Positions 7,745 to 14,678 of a stretch of 23,489 bases of DNA are shown one piece after another. A model generated the notes under the pieces. It did not search any database. It was given only the letters and a program-made list of their open reading frames with translations, and was not told the origin of the DNA. The translations under genes were made by a program, and so were the position numbers. Source of the stretch: Armatimonadota bacterium (GTDB lineage Bacteria > Armatimonadota > UBA5829). Numbering within the stretch: position 1 is the first letter of the stretch; each line of letters begins with the position of its first letter. The stretch covers positions 1 through 23,489 of the forward strand of contig JAMCYN010000042.1 in NCBI GenBank assembly GCA_023474015.1. The letters are read 5' to 3'.

Positions 7745-7773
7745 TTTACAGGGCTGTGTAGGGGTGATAGAAT
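7745..7773 (+). promoter_or_regulatory. Sigma-70-type promoter for the 7871 gene
   Basis: TTTACA (7745-7750), a 17-bp spacer, and TAGAAT (7768-7773) with an extended -10 TGA directly before it. The predicted transcript start near 7780 gives a leader of about 90 nt before the start at 7871. The rest of the gap 7655-7870 holds nothing else I recognise. Confidence 0.6.
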
Positions 7774-7870
7774 GAAACCACGACTTGTCCCTGCCGACTC
7801 GCCAGGTAGTGGTCATACATAACCGTAGGCTTCACGGCGGTCGCTATGTTCTGACTCGAGGTGTTTGGAA

Positions 7871-8404
7871 TTGAAAGTGGTTGAAATCCTCTTCTACGAT
7901 AGCAACCGTGTCAAACTGGTGGTCGAAATGCCCGACCCCAACTGCTATTCCACCCAACATGCGCCACACATTCCGAGGCTTCTGTTCAAGTTATTCCCAC
8001 ACCTGGCGCGCCATCGCTGCGAGAATGACAACGGCTACTCATTTCGGCGCGAATGCCAGTCCACGGAGATCCCCCATCTGTTTGAGCATTTGATAATCGA
8101 GTTGCAGGGCCAGGCGCATGGGTCGGGCACGCTCAAGGGCGAGACTCAGTGGAATTGGAGGGTCGATCCCAAGGGCCGCTTCCATGTCTACGTGGAATAT
8201 GAAAACGAGATCCTGGTTCTCGGAGCTATTCGCGTCGCTGAACGGATCATACAGGCGCTCGACAACCGGCGGATCGAGGGAATCGACGTTGAAGAGGAGA
8301 TCAAGCGCCTCCGCGAACTCGCAAAACTCGGCGAGCGTTACAAATTTGTCGATGCGAAGCGCGGCCCGCAAGTCGCGGAACACGCCCGCGCGGTGTCTGT
8401 GTGA
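7871..8404 (+). CDS. Cyanophycin-synthetase N-terminal-domain-like protein (stand-alone)
   Basis: The start is set by GAGGTG (7858-7863): the TTG at 7871 lies 7 nt after it, while the in-frame TTG at 7865 is too close. The 177-residue product starts MKVVEILFYDSNRVKLVVEM. It contains 'LFPHLARHRCENDNGYSFRRE' followed by 'IPHLFEHLIIELQGQA'. This order (HxC, then a 'hlxEHlxlELQ' helix) resembles the N-terminal segment of cyanophycin synthetase and related Mur-ligase-like peptide ligases. The ATP-grasp and Mur-ligase domains are absent and no such gene is next to it, so synthesis of cyanophycin cannot be claimed. Residues about 110-160 form charged helices. Function unknown; cytoplasmic (no signal or membrane segment). 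Confidence 0.65.
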   Translation: MKVVEILFYDSNRVKLVVEMPDPNCYSTQHAPHIPRLLFKLFPHLARHRCENDNGYSFRRECQSTEIPHLFEHLIIELQGQAHGSGTLKGETQWNWRVDPKGRFHVYVEYENEILVLGAIRVAERIIQALDNRRIEGIDVEEEIKRLRELAKLGERYKFVDAKRGPQVAEHARAVSV

Positions 8405-8417
8405 ACGCAATAGCTGA

Positions 8418-10052
8418 CTATTTGACTCGGATTAGCCGCACTCCCGATTGCATCTGCTCGCTTGAGCAGGACACGGTGGTCCCGCCGGTACGAACCTTGT
8501 AGAGCTTGCCGCGCATGCCGCCGAATACCACTCGGTCGGGTCCGCCACCGTTGGGCTGGATATTCAGGATTATGCCCCCACGCCCGAACTCCAGCCGCGC
8601 GATATCGCCGCTGGTGATGGGGACTGCCCACCTCTTGCCCACATGGACGAATGCCGATCCGAAAGCGGACCTGATCGCCTCCGCGCGAGCGGCGATCCGA
8701 GCCTGTGATCGTGGGTCGACAACGTTCGCCTGTTTTGCGGCGTTCAAGGCGGCTGTTCCACGCTCGAAGTATTCCTTATCACCGGTTATCGCACCGTAGC
8801 GCATTGCCGCGTGCGCAAACTCGGCGGTCAATTCGGGGTCGTAGTCCCACCCGACATTGCCGCGAGCGCACATACCGGGGATCGATGGCTGGTCCGTCCA
8901 AGGGTTGCGCCGGACTGATTGAAGCAGGCACAGTTGGTCGATTGCATATGTCCCTCGATCGAGGTGGGTATGGTCTTTAGTCGATTCATACAGCTCAAGA
9001 CACCGCAGGGCAGTCCAAAGCATGCACCAGCCGCTCTGGGGTCGCATGCCGGTGTGCTGATCGGTGCAATCCGTCGAGAGGTTGCCTGTCCCGGCCTCGG
9101 GAAGTATTGCTGATTGCGGACTTGGGGTTTCGGATTGGCCATGGGGCGCGGGGCCGCTGTAAGTATTCCACAAGAACTTGGCGACCGCGCGATGCGCCGA
9201 CTGGCGCTTGCATTCGGCATCCAGCATTAGATAGAAGGCATAACTCAGGCGAGGCGAAGCTGGGCGCTTAGCCATGGTCATATCGTGCCGGCAGTACCGA
9301 CGATCGGGCGTAGGTTCATACCCGCAGAATCCGTAGGAGATCAGTGGCGCCGCCAAAAGACCGTTGTTTATGTCCAGGTCCAGCGCCGCCGGCATGCAAC
9401 GGTTTTCGTCGAGCACCGCAAGATCGGGTATCAGCGCCGCCGCGCAGTTTCCGTGCTGCACGATCGCAGCGGGTGAATGGAACGCACAGTCGCCGATAAG
9501 CTGATCACTTCCGGGTCGCATGTTCGGCGCCCAAAGGTAATCCACCTGGCGAGCGTTTAGTATTGACTGAGCCGCCGGTAAGAACGCGTAAGAACTCATG
9601 ACATACTCCACGAGCGGGTCGGAGTCGCCACGCTGGATCTCGTCATCGACAGCGACATGCACAGCGCCGGCGCCGCCTTCGAGTATAATGCGGCACGTGA
9701 GGGTATGTTCCCCCACCGTCCCGCTCAACTCGACTATCACTCTTTCTTCGCTATGTTCGACGACCCGAGCCTGGGAGTAGACCATGCGCAGCGACTCGCG
9801 GCTCATTCCGAACAGGTGCGGACGGTCCCCCGAGATCATCGGCGAGGAGCAGGAGCGGTGCTCGCTGGAAGTAAGCAGATTCTTGTGCAGGGATGAAAGC
9901 AACAGTCGGAAGTCGCCGGAGCGGTCGACGGCGTGAAACTCCTGGACATAGCCGCCGTCGCGAAAAAACAGCCGCACGCGGATGCGGCCGTTATCTATGT
10001 CCAAGTTACGCCCGGATTCTTCTACGTTGAGACTCCCACGCCTCTGCACCAT
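8418..10052 (-). CDS. Large uncharacterised protein, possible (alpha/alpha)-barrel glycosidase-like fold
   Basis: The frame is open to a GTG at 10214. I choose ATG 10052 because GGGAG lies 6 nt before it and a promoter-like TAGACA-N17-TATGAA falls inside the extra N-terminus. The 544-residue product starts MVQRRGSLNVEESGRNLDID. It has a beta-rich N-half with segments such as 'VRLFFRDGGYVQEFHAV' and 'VIVELSGTVGEHTLTCRIIL'. A helical second half follows ('SGWCMLWTALRCLELYE', 'YDPELTAEFAHAAMRYGAIT', 'YFERGTAALNAAKQAN') that looks like paired helices of a six-hairpin glycosidase. The tail is beta-rich again. This resembles polysaccharide-acting enzymes in outline, but I see no catalytic motif I can name and no signal peptide. 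It is convergent with the previous gene, 13 bp apart. Confidence 0.65.
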   Translation of the reverse strand: MVQRRGSLNVEESGRNLDIDNGRIRVRLFFRDGGYVQEFHAVDRSGDFRLLLSSLHKNLLTSSEHRSCSSPMISGDRPHLFGMSRESLRMVYSQARVVEHSEERVIVELSGTVGEHTLTCRIILEGGAGAVHVAVDDEIQRGDSDPLVEYVMSSYAFLPAAQSILNARQVDYLWAPNMRPGSDQLIGDCAFHSPAAIVQHGNCAAALIPDLAVLDENRCMPAALDLDINNGLLAAPLISYGFCGYEPTPDRRYCRHDMTMAKRPASPRLSYAFYLMLDAECKRQSAHRAVAKFLWNTYSGPAPHGQSETPSPQSAILPEAGTGNLSTDCTDQHTGMRPQSGWCMLWTALRCLELYESTKDHTHLDRGTYAIDQLCLLQSVRRNPWTDQPSIPGMCARGNVGWDYDPELTAEFAHAAMRYGAITGDKEYFERGTAALNAAKQANVVDPRSQARIAARAEAIRSAFGSAFVHVGKRWAVPITSGDIARLEFGRGGIILNIQPNGGGPDRVVFGGMRGKLYKVRTGGTTVSCSSEQMQSGVRLIRVK

Positions 10053-10130
10053 AACGGACTCCCGAACTAAACAAGGTGCTTGGGCGATATCTCGGCCTAT
10101 AATTACCTCTTTGGCCGAACCGCCCTTAAA

Positions 10131-10159
10131 TTCATACCATATCACGGCAGGGCTGTCTA
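10131..10159 (-). promoter_or_regulatory. Possible promoter of the 8418-10052 gene
   Basis: On the minus strand TAGACA (10159-10154) is followed after 17 bp by TATGAA (10136-10131), with an extended -10 TGG. The implied leader is about 70 nt before ATG 10052. The match is moderate (5/6 and 4/6). Confidence 0.4.
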
Positions 10160-10306
10160 TGTAGAGTTTGCAGAGATATGGTGAAATCTTCGACAAATAA
10201 TGACAAGCAAGCACAGTGTTGAATGGGATTACGGACCTTTTATCAACAGATTACACCAGGCTTACAGGTGGTGATTATTTACCCAATAAAAATCATGGCT
10301 GCCTCA

Positions 10307-10335
10307 TTGACAGGGTATATGTAGTGTGCTAAGAT
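10307..10335 (+). promoter_or_regulatory. Strong sigma-70-type promoter of nrdR-nrdJ
   Basis: TTGACA (10307-10312, exact consensus), a 17-bp spacer, and TAAGAT (10330-10335). The predicted transcript start is near 10342, about 30 nt before the nrdR ATG. An NrdR-box-like site fills the spacer, and a second covers the start region. Confidence 0.8.
10312..10327 (+). promoter_or_regulatory. NrdR box 1 (in the promoter spacer)
   Basis: AGGGTATATGTAGTGT matches 12 of 16 positions of the known NrdR box (ACACWATATATWGTGT), with 11 of 12 in the right-hand part. It lies between the -35 and -10 hexamers, where bound repressor would block RNA polymerase. Confidence 0.7.
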
Positions 10336-10343
10336 TCTGGTTG

Positions 10344-10359
10344 CCGCTATATGTAGCGT
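10344..10359 (+). promoter_or_regulatory. NrdR box 2 (at the transcript start)
   Basis: CCGCTATATGTAGCGT shares the TATATGTAG core with box 1 and starts exactly 32 bp after it, leaving a 16-bp gap. Pairs of NrdR boxes are known to be spaced 15-16 bp apart (about three helical turns centre to centre). This supports autoregulation of the operon. Confidence 0.7.
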
Positions 10360-10373
10360 ATTAGAGACACACC

Positions 10374-10850
10374 ATGAAATGCCCATTTTGCGGATTTGAT
10401 GACGATAAAGTACTCAGTTCGCGCGCCGTCAGAAATGGCGAGGCGATAAGGCGCAGACGGGAATGCCTGTCGTGCGCCAGACGCTTTACCACATTCGAGC
10501 AGATCGAAGAGCTGCGCGTGATGGTAGTTAAGCGCGACCGTAGCCGTGAGCCGTTCGACCGCAACAAGGTCTTGAAAGGAATGACGGTTGCCTGTGAAAA
10601 GAGGCCGGTCGGCATGGATATATTGGAAGCCATGGCCGACGATATCGAGCGGGCGGTTTACGACTCCGGCGTCAGAGAGATCGAATCGGAAGAGATCGGC
10701 GAGATGGTCGCCGATGGGCTTCGAAATGTGGACCAGGTAGCCTACGTTCGGTTCGCCTCGGTCTACAGGCAGTTCGAGGATGTGGGGCAGTTTAGGGACA
10801 TAGTGGACATATTGGGCGGACGTCGGAGGGCGAAGAAAACAACGGGGTAG
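10374..10850 (+). CDS. nrdR: Transcriptional repressor NrdR
   Basis: The 158-residue product is full length for NrdR. It has an N-terminal zinc ribbon with C3-x2-C6 and C31-x2-C34 ('MKCPFCGFDD', 'RRRECLSCARRFTTFE'), then an ATP-cone (about 46-136, starting 'LRVMVVKRDRSREPFDRNKV'), ending with a basic tail. In known bacteria NrdR senses ATP/dATP through the cone and represses ribonucleotide reductase genes. Here it is the first gene of an operon with the class II reductase, and two NrdR boxes lie in its own promoter. Both enzyme and repressor are therefore probably under one feedback control. Confidence 0.96.
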   Translation: MKCPFCGFDDDKVLSSRAVRNGEAIRRRRECLSCARRFTTFEQIEELRVMVVKRDRSREPFDRNKVLKGMTVACEKRPVGMDILEAMADDIERAVYDSGVREIESEEIGEMVADGLRNVDQVAYVRFASVYRQFEDVGQFRDIVDILGGRRRAKKTTG

Positions 10851-10859
10851 AGAAATGCG

Positions 10860-10937
10860 GATTTCAGATTGCAGATTGCAGAATGAAGGGAGCTTCGGTC
10901 CCTTCCCCAATCTGCAATCTAAAATCTAAAATCTAAA
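10860..10937. repeat. Inverted heptamer-word repeat between nrdR and nrdJ
   Basis: The left arm (10860-10891) carries AGATTGC words and the right arm (10899-10926) carries their complement. Then TCTAAAA follows three times at a 7-nt period, up to 10937. The arms pair almost completely around a GCTTCGG loop. The nrdJ start (10965) follows 27 bp later. The hairpin may set relative expression of the two genes, which is inference. Confidence 0.85.
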
Positions 10938-10964
10938 ATGTGCATTACTTTGGGGGGCGGGCAT

Positions 10965-13193
10965 ATGCTTACTAAGAACGCGCGGACGGTTCTCGAGAAG
11001 AGATATTTGCGCAAGGACGAAGATGGAAAACCGATTGAAGACGCAGTTGGGCTGTTTCGCAGGGTAGCCGAGGCTATCGCCGAGGCGGAGATCAGCTACG
11101 GGAAATCCAACAAGCACGTTAAGGGCCTGGCGGGCGAGTTCTATGAGCTCATAAGCAGCTTGGATTTTCTCCCGAACAGTCCCACGCTGATGAACGCCGG
11201 CAGGGAGCTCGGACAGCTTTCGGCCTGCTTCGTGCTGCCTATCGAGGACTCGATGGAGAGCATCTTCGAGACCATAAAAGATACCGCACTCATACATAAA
11301 AGCGGCGGCGGAACAGGGTTCTCATTCTCCCGACTGCGCCCCGCGCACGACTGCGTGAAGTCCACCAACGGCGTCTCCAGCGGCCCGATCTCATTTATGG
11401 AGGTCTTCAACGCTGCCACCGAGGCCATCAAGCAGGGCGGCACAAGGCGAGGGGCCAATATGGGCTGCCTGCGGGTGGATCACCCGGACATTCTGGACTT
11501 TATCACGTGCAAGAAGGACACCTCGAAGCTCACCAACTTCAACATCAGCGTGCTGCTGACGGAGAAGTTCATGGAGGCGGTGTTCAAGGGCGAGGACTAC
11601 GAACTAATCAGCCCGCGTACCGGATTGGTCTGCAAGACACTCAATGCCGCTAAGGTCTTTGATCTCATTGTCAATATGGCGTGGAGCAACGGCGAGCCGG
11701 GGATAATCTTTATCGACCGCGTCAATCGCGACAACCCGACCCCGCATCTGGGCGAGATCGAGAGCACAAATCCCTGCGGAGAGCAGCCATTGCTGCCCTA
11801 TGAGTCCTGCAACCTGGGCTCCATCAACCTTGCGCACATGGTTTCCGTGGTCGATGGCCGGGCGCAGATCGACTACGATCGCCTGCGGCGCGCGGTGCAG
11901 CTTTCGGTGAGGTTCCTTGACGACGTGATCGATGTCAACCGCTACCCGATGGAGCAGATCGCCGAGACGACTCGGGGTAATCGCAAGATAGGCCTCGGCG
12001 TGATGGGCTTCGCGGACATGCTCATCCAGCTCGGCGTGCCCTACGATTCCGAGGACGGCATATCGGTCGCGGAGCAGGTGATGAGCTTCGTCTCCAATGA
12101 GGGGAAGAAGGCGAGCTGCGAACTCGCGGCCGAGCGCGGAGTGTTTGCGAACTTCAAGGGCAGCGTATACGACCGAAGCGACGGCATGGAGATACGCAAC
12201 GCCACGGTGACCACCATCGCCCCGACGGGCACTCTGAGCATAATTGCGTCGTGTTCGAGCGGCATCGAGCCGTTGTTCGCGATCAGCTATATGAAGCGTG
12301 TGATGGACGGGACCGAGCTTTTAGAGGTCAATCCGCAGTTCGAGAAAATCGCGCGGGACCGTGAGTTCTACAGCGAGGAGCTGATGCGCAAGATCGCGGA
12401 GCACGGCAGTGTGCGCGGTATAGCGGAGGTGCCGGAGGACGTGCAGCGCGTGTTCGCGACCGCGCTGGACATCCCACCGGTGTGGCACATTCGTATGCAG
12501 GCTGCCTTCCAGAGGTTCACCGACAACGCGGTCTCAAAGACGGTGAACTTCCCCGAGAGCGCCACCGCCGACGACGTCCGCCAGGTCTATGAACTGGCAT
12601 ACAAAGAGGGCTGCAAGGGCTGCACCATCTACCGCTACGGCAGCCGCGACGCGCAGGTGTTGAACGTCTCCGGCAAGGGCAAGAAACCGGGTTCGGAAAA
12701 GGAGCGCGGCGTTCGCGGTCCCAGACCCAGACCTGCCCGCACTCGCGGTGTCACCGAGCGCATCAACACAGGCTGCGGCAATATGTACGTCACGATCAAT
12801 GAGGACGAGAACGGTCTGTGCGAGGTGTTCGCCGCGATGGGCAAGGCCGGAGGTTGTGCGCCGAGCCAGTTGGAGGCCATCGGTCGACTGATCTCGCTGA
12901 GCCTGCGCGCGGGCGTTGATCCCGAGTCGATCCAGAAGCATATCAGGGGCATTCGGTGCCACTCACCTGCTTGGGGCAATGGGGGAGTGGTGATGTCGTG
13001 CGCTGACGCTATCGGGATCGCCATCGAGCACTATCTCAAGGAGCGCGAAACCGGCGTCGCCACCGACGAGATTTCCAAGCCCAAGGATAAGCTCGACACC
13101 TTGCTGGGCGCGTGCCCCGACTGCGGGTCGGCGGTGGAGCACGAATCCGGCTGCGTGGTGTGCAGGTTCTGCGGGTTCAGCAAGTGTGGGTAA
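10965..13193 (+). CDS. nrdJ: Adenosylcobalamin-dependent (class II) ribonucleoside-diphosphate reductase NrdJ
   Basis: ATG 10965 follows GGGGGG at 7 nt. An ATG at 10938 lies inside the repeat and is less likely. The 742-residue protein has the reductase core: C88 ('QLSACFV') and C282 ('ESCNLGSI') as the redox pair, and N269-x-C271-x-E273 ('TNPCGEQ') as the active-site radical cysteine and acid. It also has 'SGGGTGFSFSRLRP' and 'TTIAPTGTLSIIASCSSG'. A basic linker (about 565-595) leads to a TSCPD domain ('INTGCGNMYVTINED...MGKAGGCAPSQLEA') and a C-terminal zinc-ribbon-like tail with CPDC, CVVC and CGFSKC (about 715-742). It makes deoxyribonucleotides with vitamin B12 coenzyme and without oxygen dependence. 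No cobalamin riboswitch is seen; control appears to be by NrdR. Confidence 0.96.
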   Translation: MLTKNARTVLEKRYLRKDEDGKPIEDAVGLFRRVAEAIAEAEISYGKSNKHVKGLAGEFYELISSLDFLPNSPTLMNAGRELGQLSACFVLPIEDSMESIFETIKDTALIHKSGGGTGFSFSRLRPAHDCVKSTNGVSSGPISFMEVFNAATEAIKQGGTRRGANMGCLRVDHPDILDFITCKKDTSKLTNFNISVLLTEKFMEAVFKGEDYELISPRTGLVCKTLNAAKVFDLIVNMAWSNGEPGIIFIDRVNRDNPTPHLGEIESTNPCGEQPLLPYESCNLGSINLAHMVSVVDGRAQIDYDRLRRAVQLSVRFLDDVIDVNRYPMEQIAETTRGNRKIGLGVMGFADMLIQLGVPYDSEDGISVAEQVMSFVSNEGKKASCELAAERGVFANFKGSVYDRSDGMEIRNATVTTIAPTGTLSIIASCSSGIEPLFAISYMKRVMDGTELLEVNPQFEKIARDREFYSEELMRKIAEHGSVRGIAEVPEDVQRVFATALDIPPVWHIRMQAAFQRFTDNAVSKTVNFPESATADDVRQVYELAYKEGCKGCTIYRYGSRDAQVLNVSGKGKKPGSEKERGVRGPRPRPARTRGVTERINTGCGNMYVTINEDENGLCEVFAAMGKAGGCAPSQLEAIGRLISLSLRAGVDPESIQKHIRGIRCHSPAWGNGGVVMSCADAIGIAIEHYLKERETGVATDEISKPKDKLDTLLGACPDCGSAVEHESGCVVCRFCGFSKCG

Positions 13194-13203
13194 TAGTAAT
13201 TAT

Positions 13204-13286
13204 GAATTCTGAATTTTGAATTATGAATTGAAGGGAATGCCAGCCGATTTCCTAATTCAACATTCACAATTCACAATTCAAAATTC
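13204..13286. repeat. Inverted TGAATTN heptamer repeat after nrdJ
   Basis: The left arm (13204-13235) contains TGAATT at a 7-nt period, four copies with a varying last base. The right arm (13254-13286) contains the complement AATTCAN at the same period. Together they can form a long A/T-rich hairpin just after the nrdJ stop, a plausible transcript-end structure although not a classical terminator. Confidence 0.85.
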
Positions 13287-13332
13287 TGCGAGGTTTCGCA
13301 GGAGGCGATTAGGCGACAAGGAGGTCGGACGC

Positions 13333-13464
13333 GCCGGGGCAAGGACGCCCCGGCTTCGGATAGATTCAGTTTGGGCGAGCTATGTCCTTGCTGGGTCGCT
13401 CCGGCAGGAAGCGACGCAATGGACAGGATGTCGGGGACGCTCGGGAAGGACTTCCGGGCGTCCC
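13333..13464 (+). other. Hairpin-rich leader upstream of the first binding-protein gene
   Basis: Three stems follow each other. The first is GCCGGGGC/GCCCCGGC (13333-13340 with 13347-13354). The second is a nested stem: GTCCTTGC (13384-13391) with GCAATGGAC (13416-13424) around GTCGCT/AGCGAC. The third is GGGACGCTCGGGAAG (13434-13448) with CTTCCGGGCGTCCC (13451-13464). No T-run follows any of them. It matches no riboswitch class I can name and could be a structured mRNA leader or a set of small palindromic repeats. This and the heptamer repeat account for most of the gene-free stretch 13194-13518. Confidence 0.45.
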
Positions 13465-13518
13465 GCTTACTCTCACGCAGTCCCCATAGTCCAACTTGGC
13501 ATCAGGAGGGCCACAACT

Positions 13519-14496
13519 GTGAAGCATCTACTTGCCATACTCATTGCTATACTCATCGCGGCTTCAATTACATCCTGCGGGAAGCAGGGCACGACCACAA
13601 AGAACGGCCAGGAGACGGTCAAGGTCGGTTTCGTCTCCAACGCGATTGCCGACTTCTGGCTTATCGCCAAGGCTGGCACGATCAAGGCCGAAAAAGACTT
13701 CAATGCCGAGTGCGACTATCGTATGCCGAGCCAGTCCACCGCAACGGAGCAGAAGACTATCGTCGAGGATATCATGGTAAAGGGGGTCAGCGGGATCGCG
13801 ATCTCTCCGATTGACCCGGCTAACCAGACCGACCTCTTGAATGATATCGCAGCGAAGGCCAACCTGATCTGCGAGGACTCCGACGCCCCTAAGAGCAGGC
13901 GCATCTGCTACATCGGCACGAACAATATCGAAGCGGGCAAGGCTGCGGGCAGGGAACTGCTAAAGGCCGTTCCGAACGGGGGCAAGGTGATGGCTTTTGT
14001 CGGCACGTTGGATGCCCGCAACGCCTCCGAGCGCTACCAGGGTGTGTGCGAGACCGTGAAGGGCAGCAAGATTACGATACTCGGGTGCCTGACCGATAAC
14101 ACCGACCGCGTCAAGGCCAAGGCCAACGCCGAGGACACCCTCATAAAGAACCCCGACATCGTTGCGTTGGTGGGTTTGTGGGCGTACAACGGCCCGGCCT
14201 GCGCGGAGGCGGTAAAGTCGGCGGGGCGGGTCGGCAAGATCAAGATCATCGCTTTCGACGAGGAATCCGCCACCTTGCAGTCGATCAAGGACGGTGTCAT
14301 AGACGCCACCATTGCCCAGAATCCGTTTATGATCGGCTATGAGTCCGTGAGGGTCCTCGCAGCGCTGGCTCGCAAGGAAGACCCCAAGATTCCCGAGAGC
14401 AAGTATATCGACACGGGGGTTACGGTGGTGACAAAGGCCAATGTGGACGAGTTCTGGAAGATCGTCAAGCGCAACGTCGAGATCGGCAAGAAGTAG
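13519..14496 (+). CDS. Sugar ABC transporter substrate-binding lipoprotein (first of two)
   Basis: GTG 13519 is chosen because AGGAGGG (13504-13510) lies 8 nt before it and the product then starts with a lipoprotein signal (hydrophobic 4-16, 'SITSC', lipid-anchored Cys about residue 20). The 325-residue protein belongs to the type I periplasmic sugar-binding family (Peripla_BP_4, RbsB-like), with 'KVGFVSNAIADFWLIAKAG' at the N-lobe, 'GIAISPIDPANQ', 'NNIEAGKAAGRELLKA' and the late 'IIAFDEESATLQSIKDGVIDATIAQNP'. The ligand is probably a pentose or hexose but cannot be named from this. Its partner ATPase and permease follow, after a closely related second binding-protein gene. Confidence 0.92.
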   Translation: MKHLLAILIAILIAASITSCGKQGTTTKNGQETVKVGFVSNAIADFWLIAKAGTIKAEKDFNAECDYRMPSQSTATEQKTIVEDIMVKGVSGIAISPIDPANQTDLLNDIAAKANLICEDSDAPKSRRICYIGTNNIEAGKAAGRELLKAVPNGGKVMAFVGTLDARNASERYQGVCETVKGSKITILGCLTDNTDRVKAKANAEDTLIKNPDIVALVGLWAYNGPACAEAVKSAGRVGKIKIIAFDEESATLQSIKDGVIDATIAQNPFMIGYESVRVLAALARKEDPKIPESKYIDTGVTVVTKANVDEFWKIVKRNVEIGKK

Positions 14497-14507
14497 GGAA
14501 ATAGTCT

Positions 14508-14560
14508 AGTTGTGCGTTGTGCGTTCTCCAACTCATAACGTCAACTCGCAACTCACAACT
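14508..14560. repeat. Inverted heptamer repeat between the two binding-protein genes
   Basis: The left arm AGTTGTGCGTTGTGCGTT (14508-14525) has the word GTTGTGC at a 7-nt period. The right arm AACTCGCAACTCACAACT (14543-14560) is its near-complement. Same design as the repeats at 10860 and 13204 but a different word. Confidence 0.8.
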
Positions 14561-14574
14561 GGAGCCCAACATGT

Positions 14575-14666
14575 CTGCCCTGCCAAGCAAGGAGGAATCC
14601 CGCCCACTCAGCACTAACCATCTACTAGCTTCCAGGGCAAGTTCTCGCATTATGCCGCCCGGGCAG
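14575..14666 (+). other. Leader segment with two alternative pairings near a ribosome-binding site
   Basis: CTGCCCTG (14575-14582) can pair through TGCCCTG with CAGGGCA (14633-14639). Alternatively CTGCCC can pair with GGGCAG (14661-14666), which overlaps the AGGAGGAG (14665-14672) of the next gene. The two pairings exclude each other, a layout seen in translational switches. Pairings this short also arise by chance. Confidence 0.25.
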
Positions 14667-14678
14667 GAGGAGTGCACC

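Noticed and set aside
7772..7822. A 16-residue leader peptide frame with AGGGG before it
   Set aside because: The predicted transcript start (about 7780) falls after its ATG, so it would not be translated from that promoter.
10851..10964. Cobalamin riboswitch before the B12-dependent reductase
   Set aside because: The gap is short and filled by the heptamer palindrome. No B12-box-like sequence was seen; control is explained by NrdR boxes.
13216..13518. N-terminal extension of the first binding protein by about 100 residues
   Set aside because: The extension is translated from the heptamer repeat and the hairpin-rich leader. The GTG at 13519 has a strong ribosome-binding site and begins the lipoprotein signal.
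10860..14560. CRISPR array suggested by spaced repeats
   Set aside because: The repeats are 7-nt words in inverted arms with no regular spacers, and no cas gene is present.
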